Part shown: positions 33,267 to 41,603 of the stretch, one piece after another
Position numbering within the stretch: position 1 is the first letter of the stretch
Layout: the number at the start of each line of letters is the position of its first letter
Assembly: GCA_023228145.1 (NCBI GenBank)
Contig: JALOBU010000001.1
Span: 124,001-188,000 of the forward strand
DNA: 64,000 nucleotides
Direction: 5' to 3'
Source: Bacteroidales bacterium
GTDB taxonomy: Bacteria; Bacteroidota; Bacteroidia; Bacteroidales; CAIWKO01
The notes under the pieces: generated by a model
What the model was told of the DNA's origin: nothing
What the model saw: only the letters and a program-made list of their open reading frames with translations
Database searches by the model: none
Position numbers and translations under genes: made by a program

Positions 33267-33295
33267 TTGTACCCTTAATAATTTTTGTATTTTTG
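33267..33295 (+). promoter_or_regulatory. Promoter of porG-uppS-bamA-ompH operon
   Basis: TTG (33267-33269), an 18-nt spacer and TATTTTTG (33288-33295) match the Bacteroidetes promoter form 18 bp upstream of the first porG-like gene. Confidence 0.5.
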
Positions 33296-33313
33296 TAGTT
33301 TAAGTTTATTGAC

Positions 33314-34279
33314 ATGAAAAAGATAATAATTTTATTGTTGTTGGCACTAGTGTTAACAGACTTGTCGTTTGCCCAGAAAAGATATAGGTCTCGGTACAGA
33401 AACCAAGCATGGAAAAAAGACATGCATAAGATATATCTAGGTCTTGGCGCATCAAATTTTTTTGGGGATTTAGGTGGTGCTAATAAAATAGGCTCCACAT
33501 CTTTTAGTTTAAGGGATTTTGATATTCAGGCAGTAAGGCCCGCAATACAATTGGGATACTTATACCGTTTTGACCAATATTGGGCCTGGCGCACATCATT
33601 TGATTATATATGGTTAAGCGGAAATGACAAATGGACAAATGAATTATTTCGCACTAATAGAAATCTTAATTTTCGAACACCTATTTACGGATTGTCTACC
33701 TCGATTGTTTTTTTATATGAAATAAAACAAAAAGGACATCAGTATAATCTTAAAGGTGTGAAAGGGTGGAGAAGCTATACTTATACCCCTTACATTCAGG
33801 CAGGCATTGGAGGATTTTATTTTAATTCCAAAGGGAAATACGAAGGCAACTGGTATGAATTAAAACCTTTATCTACAGAAGGTGAAGGAATTGTTTCCAC
33901 AAGAAAAAAATATTCTTCTGTACAGTTTACTATTCCTTTGGGGATTGGAATACGTGTAAAAATTGATCAACAATGGGAGATAGGTTTAGAATATAGCCAA
34001 TGGATTACTTTTACAGATTATATTGATGATGTTAGTACAACATATTTTGATCCTGTTGCGTTAGAAGAGTATAAAGGACAAGATGCCGTGAACCTTGCGA
34101 ATCCTTCGCCAACGGCTCTGATAAGCGATCCTTCGAACCCGGGTTACAGTCCGCTGTACAGAAGCACATTGCCTGGACAGCAAAGGGGAGACCCGAGAGA
34201 CCACGATCATTTTATGGGATTGTTCCTTACAGTATATTATTCTTTTAACGAAAAATATGTGCCAAAACTCAGGTGGTAA
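33314..34279 (+). CDS. PorG-like (DUF6089) outer-membrane protein, first tandem copy
   Basis: 321 residues with a signal peptide ending LSFA before Gln-Lys. The mature protein is beta-strand rich: YLGLGASNFFGDLGG, PAIQLGYLYRFDQYWAWR, TYTPYIQAGIGGFYF, then the family motif FTDYIDDVSTTYFDP near residue 235. It is a small outer-membrane barrel of the PorG/DUF6089 type. PorG is needed for type 9 secretion in Porphyromonas, where it holds the PorK-PorN ring at the outer membrane. The next gene (18 bp gap) encodes a shorter homologue with the same order of motifs, so this is an ancestral tandem duplication. The extra length lies mainly in a basic N-terminal part and a loop containing RDHDHF. Which copy is the functional PorG is not known. 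Confidence 0.8.
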   Translation: MKKIIILLLLALVLTDLSFAQKRYRSRYRNQAWKKDMHKIYLGLGASNFFGDLGGANKIGSTSFSLRDFDIQAVRPAIQLGYLYRFDQYWAWRTSFDYIWLSGNDKWTNELFRTNRNLNFRTPIYGLSTSIVFLYEIKQKGHQYNLKGVKGWRSYTYTPYIQAGIGGFYFNSKGKYEGNWYELKPLSTEGEGIVSTRKKYSSVQFTIPLGIGIRVKIDQQWEIGLEYSQWITFTDYIDDVSTTYFDPVALEEYKGQDAVNLANPSPTALISDPSNPGYSPLYRSTLPGQQRGDPRDHDHFMGLFLTVYYSFNEKYVPKLRW

Positions 34280-34297
34280 ACGATAGGTAAACAATAT

Positions 34298-35155
34298 ATG
34301 AAAAAGGTCTTTTTGGTGGGGATATTGTTTCTGGTTTTAAGAAGTGTTATTATTGCTCAGGATTTTTACCGCTCAGAACTTGGAGTATTTATTGGCACAT
34401 CCTATTATCTCGGAGATTTAAACCCTTCTAAACATTTTCTTCAAAGCAAGTTAGCCTACGGAATTGTGTATCGTTATAATATAACTCCGCGTTGGGCATT
34501 AAAAGTGAATGCTTTTTTAGGAAAACTTGAGGGTGATGATGCGGTATCAAAAGCTAACGAAGACAGAAATTTAAGGTTTCGTTCTCATATATTTGATTTT
34601 TCCACTCAAATTGAATTTAATTTTCTACCCTATATTACCGGCGATAAGCAACGCCTAATATCCCCCTATATTTTTGTGGGAGCTTCTCTTTTCAACTTTA
34701 ACCCTAAAGCAGAACTTGATGAAAAATTATACTCACTTCAGGCACTTGGCACTGAAGGACAAGGAACAACCATCCCTGATACTAAAAAACCATATGCTCT
34801 TACCGCTTTTGCCATCCCTTTTGGTATTGGTGTTAAAGTCTCTCCTCACAGAATTTTAAGCATTGGCTTGGAATGGGGTATTAGAAAAACTTTTTCGGAT
34901 TATATTGACGATGTGAGCACAATATATGTTGACTCTACAATTCTTGCTGCAGAAAACACACTAGCAGCAGCCCAATTAGCCGACAGGTCTTTAACCAATA
35001 GAGGGCAACATGCAGGAATGGAAAGAGGAAACCCCAAAACAAAAGACTGGTACGTTTTTACCGGTCTTACAGTTTCTTTCCGTATCAAAGGCAAGCATGA
35101 CCTCTGTGCTGCTTACAAACAACATCCCAAAATAAAATTTAAATATAAGGACTAA
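34298..35155 (+). CDS. porG: PorG, T9SS outer-membrane component (DUF6089), second tandem copy
   Basis: 285 residues, signal peptide ending VIIA before Gln-Asp. The barrel shows GVFIGTSYYLGDLNPSKHF, AYGIVYRYNITPRWALK, ISPYIFVGASLFNFNP and FSDYIDDVSTIYVDS, matching PorG-type proteins. In Porphyromonas gingivalis porG precedes uppS, bamA and two ompH genes, the same order as here, so this copy is the better candidate for the true T9SS component. It would tether the secretion motor/ring to the outer membrane. The gap to uppS is 24 bp. Alternative: both copies work, one for a specialised secretion assembly. Confidence 0.8.
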   Translation: MKKVFLVGILFLVLRSVIIAQDFYRSELGVFIGTSYYLGDLNPSKHFLQSKLAYGIVYRYNITPRWALKVNAFLGKLEGDDAVSKANEDRNLRFRSHIFDFSTQIEFNFLPYITGDKQRLISPYIFVGASLFNFNPKAELDEKLYSLQALGTEGQGTTIPDTKKPYALTAFAIPFGIGVKVSPHRILSIGLEWGIRKTFSDYIDDVSTIYVDSTILAAENTLAAAQLADRSLTNRGQHAGMERGNPKTKDWYVFTGLTVSFRIKGKHDLCAAYKQHPKIKFKYKD

Positions 35156-35179
35156 TTTGCTCTGTTTTAACGACCTTCC

Positions 35180-35917
35180 ATGAAAGAAAAAATTATTCCT
35201 GATAAATTGCCTCAGCATATTGCCATCATTATGGATGGCAATGGACGTTGGGCAAAAAAAAGAGGGGCTATACGAACTTTTGGACATGAAAATGGAGTTG
35301 TTGCTGTTAGAGAAACTGTTGAGGTTGCTGCAGAACTGGGAATCAAATACCTGACACTTTATGCTTTCTCCACAGAAAACTGGAACCGACCAAAATACGA
35401 AGTTGACGGACTGATGAGATTATTAGTGAAAACAATAAATAATGAAACAAAAACACTAATTCAGAATAATATTCGTTTATTTGCCATTGGTGATTTAAAA
35501 AACCTGCACAGAGAATGTTATGATGAGCTTATGAATACTATCGAAATTACTGAAAAAAACGACAGGATGACTCTTACACTTGCATTAAGCTACAGTTCAA
35601 CATGGGAAATTACTGAAGCTGTTAAAGATATTGCACTAAAAGTTCAAAATAATGAACTGCAGGTTGAAGAAATTACCCCGGAAATGGTGTCAAAATCGTT
35701 GTCAACCAAAGATTTGCCAAATCCTTCATTATTAATCAGGACTAGCGGAGAGTATCGTATAAGCAATTTTTTACTTTGGCAAATGGCTTATACCGAATTA
35801 TATTTTACCCCTGTTCTATGGCCTGATTTCAGAAAAGAGCATTTATATGAAGCGATTATTGATTATCAGAAACGAGAAAGAAGATTTGGAATGACAAGTG
35901 AGCAAATAAAACGATGA
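35180..35917 (+). CDS. uppS: Isoprenyl transferase (undecaprenyl diphosphate synthase)
   Basis: 245 residues. The cis-prenyltransferase motif IIMDGNGRWAKKRG (catalytic Asp19) is near the N-terminus, then GVVAVRETVEVA, LTLYAFSTENWNRP and a C-terminal DLPNPSLLIRTSGEYRISNFLLWQ. It builds the undecaprenyl diphosphate lipid carrier for peptidoglycan and O-antigen at the membrane surface. Its end overlaps the bamA start by 4 bp, indicating coupling of lipid-carrier and outer-membrane assembly genes. Confidence 0.97.
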   Translation: MKEKIIPDKLPQHIAIIMDGNGRWAKKRGAIRTFGHENGVVAVRETVEVAAELGIKYLTLYAFSTENWNRPKYEVDGLMRLLVKTINNETKTLIQNNIRLFAIGDLKNLHRECYDELMNTIEITEKNDRMTLTLALSYSSTWEITEAVKDIALKVQNNELQVEEITPEMVSKSLSTKDLPNPSLLIRTSGEYRISNFLLWQMAYTELYFTPVLWPDFRKEHLYEAIIDYQKRERRFGMTSEQIKR

Positions 35918-38538
35918 TGTTATTAAAAAACTTTTTAAAACTATTTATCTTTCTGCTTATAAGTTCGCCCTTATATGCTCAGATTACTATTGATGGCCAG
36001 AGTGTTATTGATTATTCCAACCCACGTGATTACGAAATACAAAAAATAACATTTAAAGGTGTTAAATTTACAGATACTACAATCTGCAGACTATTAATTG
36101 GTATATATGAGGGCGAGGTGGTAACTATTCCCGGAGAGAAAATTACAAAATCTATTAATAATTTATGGAAACAGGGCTTATTTGATGATATTAAAATTTA
36201 TGCTTCAAAAATTGAAGAAAATAAAATATGGCTTGAAATATACTTGCAGGAGCACCCTCGCCTGGCGGCATCACCCATGTTCTCGGCCAATGTGAAAAAA
36301 TCAGAAGTGGATGACCTGAGAGAAAAACTTAACCTTATTAAAGGTGACGTTATAACGAATAATATAAAACTTAGGTCTGCCGATATTATCAGAAAATATT
36401 ATCATGATAAAGGTTTTTATAATGCAGAAGTAAATATTAAGGAAGTTCCTGACACATCTTCATCCAAATACTCTACCCGCCTGAATATTGAAGTTAATAA
36501 AAATAAAAAGGTAAGGATCAGAAAAATAAATTTTTTTGGTAACGATAAGGTTTCAACCTACAAGTTGAAACGTGTGATGAAGAAAACCAAGGAAAAAAGT
36601 ATTTTTAAGCCATTTAACGGGGCGGATACATTATTATTTCAAACTTTAAAAAAATTATTCATACGAGATAGCGTTGATATTGAAACAAATATTCTACACT
36701 TTTTTTCAGAGCGTGTCGTGTTCAGAATTTTCAAATCATCCAAGTTTATGAAGGATGAGTACGAAAAAGATAAAATAGCTGTGATTGACAAATACAACGA
36801 ACTGGGATTCAGGGATTCGCAAATACAATTTGACACTATTGCACGTTCAGGAGAGAATACTATTGACCTTAATATTTATATTAAAGAAGGGAAAACCTAT
36901 TATTTCAGGAATATTACCTGGACAGGAAATACCAAATATTCAGATAAGGAGTTGAACTCCATACTCAAGATTAAAAAGGGGGATGTATATAACCAGAAAC
37001 TTCTGGAAACTCATTTGAGTTACAACCCTAACGGGACAGACGTATATTCACTATACATGGATAATGGCTATCTTTTTTTTAGCGCTACACCCGTAGAGGT
37101 ATTGATAGAAAATGATTCTATAGATATAGAAATAAGAGTTGTTGAAGGGAAACAGGCGTATATAAATAAGGTTACTATACGAGGAAATTCAAAAACAAAA
37201 GACCATGTTGTAATTCGTGAAATACGTTCTAAACCAGGGCAATTGTTCAATCGCTCTGATATTATACGTACAACAAGGGAATTAGCGCAATTAAGATATT
37301 TTAATGCCGAAAAAATAATCCCCGATATTATCCCAAATCCTGTAGATGGGACTGTAGATATTGAGTATTCTGTTGAAGAAACGTCTTCGGACCAGCTTGA
37401 ACTTTCGGGAGGATGGGGTATGGGCCGCTTGATAGGCACACTTGGGGTATCATTTAATAACTTTTCAACTAAAAACTTCTTCAAAAAGTCGGCTTGGTCA
37501 CCCTTACCTTCAGGAGATGGACAAAAACTAAGCATAAGGCTTCAGACAAACGGTAAGTATTATCAGGCATATAACGCTTCTTTTACTGAACCATGGCTTG
37601 GGGGTAAAAAACCTCATGCATTAAGCGTTTCAGTATACTATTCTTCACAAACAAACGGCCTGAAAAAAAGTGATTCGAGCCGCCAGGCAATTAATATAAC
37701 AGGTGCTTCAGTGGGTTTAGGCACTCGTTTGAAATGGCCGGATGATTATTTTACACTTTATAATGAAATTAGTTACCGAAACTATAAACTTAATAATTAT
37801 TATACATCCTTTGACTTTACTAATGGCAACTCAAATAATTTAAATTATACTCTGACACTATCGCGAAATTCACTTGACCAATGGATATATCCTCGTTCTG
37901 GCTCTGAAATTTCTATAATGATGCAGCTTGCACCGCCTATTTCTTTATTTAGAAAAGAAGGATATTATGAAAAATTGCCAGAATCAGAGAAGTACCGATG
38001 GATTGAGTACCATAAATGGAAGATTGCAGCTTCTGTTTATACAAAATTGGCAGGAAATTTGGTATTGAGTGTTCGTACTAAATTTGGATTTCTTGGTTCT
38101 TATAATAAAAAAATTGGTATTCCGCCTTTTGAAAGATTTTATTTAGGTGGTGACGGCCTTTCAGGATTTTCACTGGATGGCCGAGAACTAATAGCTCTGA
38201 GAGGATATCAGAACAATTCGCTCACCCCTCGTAATGACAACGGATATACAGGTGGTGCGATCTTTGATAAATTTACAGTGGAACTGCGCTATCCCATATC
38301 TTTAAACCCTATGGCAACAGTTTATGTGCTGGGATTTGCAGAAGCGGGAAATGCCTGGGAAAACTTTAAAAAGTTTAATCCCTTTGATGTTTACCGCTCT
38401 GCCGGAATTGGCGTAAGGGTGTATCTGCCCATGTTTGGCATGCTTGGACTTGACTGGGGGTATGGCTTTGACAATATCCCAGGTATAGGTAAAGGTGGAA
38501 GCCAGTTTCATTTTTCGATAAACCAATCTATTGATTAA
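35914..38538 (+). CDS. bamA: Outer-membrane assembly factor BamA
   Basis: 874 residues. Signal peptide ends SPLYA before Gln-Ile. POTRA domains follow: YEIQKITFKGVKFTDTTI at about 39-56, later KVRIRKINFFGNDKVS, KTYYFRNITWTGNTKYS and QAYINKVTIRGNSKTKD. The surface-antigen barrel starts near residue 500, with IALRGYQNNS (the conserved L6 R-G-Y/F) late and a terminal strand FHFSIN. BamA inserts barrels into the outer membrane. The POTRA region has an extended segment (about 230-290) as seen in Bacteroidetes. The ATG overlaps the uppS stop, and two periplasmic chaperone genes (ompH) follow. Confidence 0.96.
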   Translation: MMLLKNFLKLFIFLLISSPLYAQITIDGQSVIDYSNPRDYEIQKITFKGVKFTDTTICRLLIGIYEGEVVTIPGEKITKSINNLWKQGLFDDIKIYASKIEENKIWLEIYLQEHPRLAASPMFSANVKKSEVDDLREKLNLIKGDVITNNIKLRSADIIRKYYHDKGFYNAEVNIKEVPDTSSSKYSTRLNIEVNKNKKVRIRKINFFGNDKVSTYKLKRVMKKTKEKSIFKPFNGADTLLFQTLKKLFIRDSVDIETNILHFFSERVVFRIFKSSKFMKDEYEKDKIAVIDKYNELGFRDSQIQFDTIARSGENTIDLNIYIKEGKTYYFRNITWTGNTKYSDKELNSILKIKKGDVYNQKLLETHLSYNPNGTDVYSLYMDNGYLFFSATPVEVLIENDSIDIEIRVVEGKQAYINKVTIRGNSKTKDHVVIREIRSKPGQLFNRSDIIRTTRELAQLRYFNAEKIIPDIIPNPVDGTVDIEYSVEETSSDQLELSGGWGMGRLIGTLGVSFNNFSTKNFFKKSAWSPLPSGDGQKLSIRLQTNGKYYQAYNASFTEPWLGGKKPHALSVSVYYSSQTNGLKKSDSSRQAINITGASVGLGTRLKWPDDYFTLYNEISYRNYKLNNYYTSFDFTNGNSNNLNYTLTLSRNSLDQWIYPRSGSEISIMMQLAPPISLFRKEGYYEKLPESEKYRWIEYHKWKIAASVYTKLAGNLVLSVRTKFGFLGSYNKKIGIPPFERFYLGGDGLSGFSLDGRELIALRGYQNNSLTPRNDNGYTGGAIFDKFTVELRYPISLNPMATVYVLGFAEAGNAWENFKKFNPFDVYRSAGIGVRVYLPMFGMLGLDWGYGFDNIPGIGKGGSQFHFSINQSID

Positions 38539-38554
38539 TAAAAACCCATGAAAT

Positions 38555-38560
38555 GGAGGT
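38555..38560 (+). promoter_or_regulatory. Ribosome binding site deciding the ompH start
   Basis: GGAGGT lies 4 bp before the ATG at 38565 and overlaps the alternative ATG at 38553. Strong Shine-Dalgarno sites are rare in this window, so it argues for the downstream start. Confidence 0.65.
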
Positions 38561-38564
38561 CATT

Positions 38565-39125
38565 ATGAAAAAGTTATTTTTTTTAGTTGTTGTTTTTGCT
38601 TTATTTTCATTTAATTCAAATGCACAGAAGTTTGCTTATGTAGATACGGATTATATTTTGGAGAACATGTCAGAGTACAGAGATGCTCAGGAAATTCTTG
38701 ATAAATTGTCATTGGAATGGCAAAAAGAAATCGAAACAAAATTTTCTGAAATAGATAAAATGTATAAGAATTTTCAGGCCGAAGCCGTTCTTCTCCCCGA
38801 AGATATTAAGAAAAAACGTCAGGACGAGATAATTACCAAAGAACGTGAAGCAAAAGACTTGCAGAAAAAAAGATTCGGGAAAGATGGAGACCTTTTTAAG
38901 AAAAGACAGGAGTTGATAAAACCTATTCAGGATAAAGTGTATGACGCTATTGAAAGTATAGCCAATTCAAGCGGATATGCATTTATATTTGATAAGTCCA
39001 GTAGCACCACTATGCTTTATACAAATACAAAATTTGACAGAAGTGACGATGTACTGGAAAAACTTGGATATAAGCCCGGAGCAATTAAAACCAATGACGA
39101 TAAAGATGCCAAAGATGATGAATAG
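38565..39125 (+). CDS. OmpH/Skp-family periplasmic chaperone, first copy
   Basis: 186 residues from ATG 38565, chosen because GGAGGT lies 4 bp upstream and the signal peptide MKKLFFLVVVFALF then has a normal basic start. Cleavage is after SNA, exposing Gln-Lys. The mature part is a Lys/Glu-rich coiled coil (residues about 50-120), followed by IKPIQDKVYDAIESIANSSGYAFIFDKSS, the Skp/OmpH core, given only in part. Skp carries unfolded outer-membrane proteins to the BAM complex. It follows bamA by 26 bp; a second ompH comes next. Confidence 0.9.
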   Translation: MKKLFFLVVVFALFSFNSNAQKFAYVDTDYILENMSEYRDAQEILDKLSLEWQKEIETKFSEIDKMYKNFQAEAVLLPEDIKKKRQDEIITKEREAKDLQKKRFGKDGDLFKKRQELIKPIQDKVYDAIESIANSSGYAFIFDKSSSTTMLYTNTKFDRSDDVLEKLGYKPGAIKTNDDKDAKDDE

Positions 39126-39150
39126 TTAGTTTTTTGATGAATAAAAAACA

Positions 39151-39158
39151 TACCTTTG
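39151..39158 (+). promoter_or_regulatory. Putative internal -7 element of second ompH
   Basis: TACCTTTG matches TAnnTTTG, 39 bp before the second ompH ATG. A -33 TTG at 39134 is too close (14 nt), so support is limited. Confidence 0.3.
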
Positions 39159-39197
39159 CACTCAATTTGATAAAAAACAATTAATAAATTTTAATAT

Positions 39198-39713
39198 ATG
39201 AAAAAAGTAATCACGGTTGTACTTATTATTCTTATGGTTGGAATATCAAGCGAAACATTTGCTCAGAAAAAGCAGAAATTCGGGCATATTGATTCTAATG
39301 AACTACTGAAATTAATGCCTGGTAGAGATTCCGCGATGATTGTAATTCAGGATTATGCAAAAACTCTTGAAAATCAGCTTAAAGCAATGCAAAATGAACT
39401 GGAAACCAAATATCAAAATTATCTGGCAAATGAGCCAAACATGACTGCCTTGATTAAACAGACCAATCAAAAAGAGCTTCAGGATTTGCAAGCAAGAATT
39501 GAAGCATTTCAGGAATCTGCACAGGATGAACTCGAAACGAAGCAAAATGAACTTTTAAAACCCATAATTGATAAAGCAAAAGCAGCTATCGAAAAAGTTG
39601 GTAAGGACAACCTTTATACCTACATTTTTGATGCAGGGCTTGGTGTTTTGCTCTATGTTGACCCTACTGAAGATATTTTACCCATGGTAAAAAAAGAACT
39701 CGGGCTGAATTAA
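39198..39713 (+). CDS. OmpH/Skp-family periplasmic chaperone, second copy
   Basis: 171 residues. The signal peptide ends ETFA before Gln-Lys. The mature protein opens FGHIDSNELLKLMPGRD, then a coiled coil (about 55-120) and DNLYTYIFDAG near the C-terminus, the OmpH pattern. It pairs with the first copy, as in other Bacteroidetes where two ompH genes follow bamA. Together they would form trimeric jaws that carry barrel proteins through the periplasm. A strong terminator follows directly. Confidence 0.9.
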   Translation: MKKVITVVLIILMVGISSETFAQKKQKFGHIDSNELLKLMPGRDSAMIVIQDYAKTLENQLKAMQNELETKYQNYLANEPNMTALIKQTNQKELQDLQARIEAFQESAQDELETKQNELLKPIIDKAKAAIEKVGKDNLYTYIFDAGLGVLLYVDPTEDILPMVKKELGLN

Positions 39714-39731
39714 AAATAATTTGTCAAAAAT

Positions 39732-39772
39732 AAAAAATCAAAAATTCCTGTTGGGGTTTTTGATTTTTTTTT
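39732..39772 (+). terminator. Intrinsic terminator of bamA-ompH operon
   Basis: AAAAAATCAAAAA pairs with TTTTTGATTTTTT around a 12-nt loop, followed by more T residues. It ends the porG-uppS-bamA-ompH transcript 19 bp after the last gene. Confidence 0.75.
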
Positions 39773-39812
39773 AAAGAATAAAATATCAAAGAAATCAGTC
39801 ATAACTTAAACA

Positions 39813-40934
39813 ATGAAAAAAAACTTTTTTGTTATAGAAGCATTGTGTCTTGCATTATTTATTAATATAAGTACCCCTTCATGGTCGCAGCAAGCAAAAC
39901 CTGTTAAGATAAGTGGTAACATAGAAAATAACAAATTTACCACCGTTTCATTGATTCATATTGGGAAAGAAGCGAAACTTGATACTGTTGCTGCTATGGA
40001 TGCTCAGGGTGTTTTCAATATCTTAAAAGACATTTCTACTCCGGATTTTTATAAACTGCAGTTCGACAACAGCAATGCCATTATGATGATATTATATCCC
40101 GGTGATAATATTGAACTCAGAACCGATGCGAGTGATTTTTTTAATAAATTAACCATTAAAGGCAGCGAACAGACTTTGCAGGTATACACAAATCAGAAAG
40201 TTATTTCTTCGGCAAAACAAAAGCTTGATAGTATAAACAATTTATTAGCCAGAGAAAAATTTTCTTCACAATATGATTCTATTTTAATAGTGAGCAGACT
40301 TGCTTACGAGCAAATTGAACTGGATAAAGATAAAACTTTATCTTCATTTATATTAAAAAACCCTTGCTCGCTGGCTGTTTTGTTTTTGATAGAATCTTTA
40401 CCTTTAGATAAACATATCAACGCATATACAGGAGCTGATTCATGCCTCTTTTTAAATTTTCCTGATAATTTTTTTGTAAAAAACTTTCACAACAGTTACA
40501 CCGGGGCCACTAAAACAGCTATTGGTTCGGTTGCACCTGATTTTACACTACCCGACTCAGCAGGTATAAAAATCAGTTTGAGTTCTCTTCGTGGGAAATA
40601 TGTACTTGTTGATTTCTGGGCATCCTGGTGTGGTCCATGCAAAAAAGAACTTCCCAATCTTATAAAGTTATATAAAGATTTTAAGTCTTCAAAATTTGAA
40701 ATTCTTGGAGTTTCGCTTGACAAAACAAGAGCAGCATGGGTTGGAGCCATACGTTCTGAAAAACTCAGCTGGATACACGTCAGCGACCTTAAATACTGGC
40801 AATCGGAAGTTGTGCCCTTATATCATATCACCGGAATACCGCATATGATTTTACTTGACCCTGAAGGGAAAATTATTGCGAAAAACCTTAGAGGAGAAGA
40901 ATTATACCATACCATTAAAGACATTCTTAAATAA
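39813..40934 (+). CDS. TlpA-like thiol-disulfide oxidoreductase with DUF4369-type N-terminus
   Basis: 373 residues with a signal peptide ending TPSWS before Gln-Gln. Residues about 30-120 resemble DUF4369, and about 240-373 form a thioredoxin/redoxin domain with FWASWCGPCKKEL (Cys273, Cys276) and a cis-Pro motif TGIPHMILLD. It is a periplasmic oxidoreductase, probably reducing or exchanging disulfides in exported proteins. The middle segment is a helical linker. It follows the ompH terminator; its stop is 3 bp before the HD gene, in the same frame. Confidence 0.9.
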   Translation: MKKNFFVIEALCLALFINISTPSWSQQAKPVKISGNIENNKFTTVSLIHIGKEAKLDTVAAMDAQGVFNILKDISTPDFYKLQFDNSNAIMMILYPGDNIELRTDASDFFNKLTIKGSEQTLQVYTNQKVISSAKQKLDSINNLLAREKFSSQYDSILIVSRLAYEQIELDKDKTLSSFILKNPCSLAVLFLIESLPLDKHINAYTGADSCLFLNFPDNFFVKNFHNSYTGATKTAIGSVAPDFTLPDSAGIKISLSSLRGKYVLVDFWASWCGPCKKELPNLIKLYKDFKSSKFEILGVSLDKTRAAWVGAIRSEKLSWIHVSDLKYWQSEVVPLYHITGIPHMILLDPEGKIIAKNLRGEELYHTIKDILK

Positions 40935-40937
40935 TTT

Positions 40938-41603
40938 TTGGCAACAGAAAAATATTACCGGATTATTGAAAAAACACGAGAATATGTAATGCGTGAGTTT
41001 TCCGGCGAGGGTTCAGGCCATGACTGGTGGCATATTTACAGAGTTCACAAACTTTCGGTTTATATTGCTAAAAAAGAAAATGCTGATTTGTTTCCTGTAG
41101 AAATGGCTTCTCTGATGCATGAGCTTGATGACTGGAAATTTAATGCTGAAGGCTCTGATAAAACCGGACATTGGCTGCAACAATGTCAGCTTGGAAATAA
41201 TGATATAAAGAAAATTAAACAAATTATTTCAAAAGTTTCTTTCAAAGGAGCAGGAGAAAAGAGCACAGGATTGACATTGGAAGAAATGGTGGTACAGGAT
41301 GCCGACCGCCTTGATGCTATGGGTGCAATAGGTATCGCCAGAGCTTTTGCTTATGGGGGCTTCAAAAACAGGGAAATATATAATCCGGATATTCAACCTG
41401 TGTTACATAAAAACTTTTCTGAATATAAGAAGAGCCAAAGCCATACCATTAATCATTTTTATGAAAAGCTTTTATTGCTGAGTGGCCGGATGAATACTGC
41501 AACAGCAGAGTCTCTGGCGGCAAAACGTCATCAGTTTATTGAAAAATTTCTGAAAGAGTTTTTCAACGAGTGGAACTTCAATGAAAAAGATAATTCGGTT
41601 TAG
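40938..41603 (+). CDS. HD-domain phosphohydrolase with TTG start
   Basis: 221 residues from a TTG at 40938; the next in-frame ATG (40989) would remove the conserved first helix (IIEKTREYV), so TTG is preferred. HD-family pattern: GSGHDWWHIYRV (His28, His32), then LMHELDDW where the usual HD doublet is His61-Glu62, and VVQDADRLDAMGAIGIAR with the late metal-binding Asp. Such proteins bind divalent metals and cleave phosphate esters of nucleotides; the substrate is unknown. The frame directly follows the thioredoxin-like gene's TAA, so the two are likely co-transcribed. Its end overlaps the convergent barrel gene by 4 bp. Confidence 0.8.
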   Translation: MATEKYYRIIEKTREYVMREFSGEGSGHDWWHIYRVHKLSVYIAKKENADLFPVEMASLMHELDDWKFNAEGSDKTGHWLQQCQLGNNDIKKIKQIISKVSFKGAGEKSTGLTLEEMVVQDADRLDAMGAIGIARAFAYGGFKNREIYNPDIQPVLHKNFSEYKKSQSHTINHFYEKLLLLSGRMNTATAESLAAKRHQFIEKFLKEFFNEWNFNEKDNSV

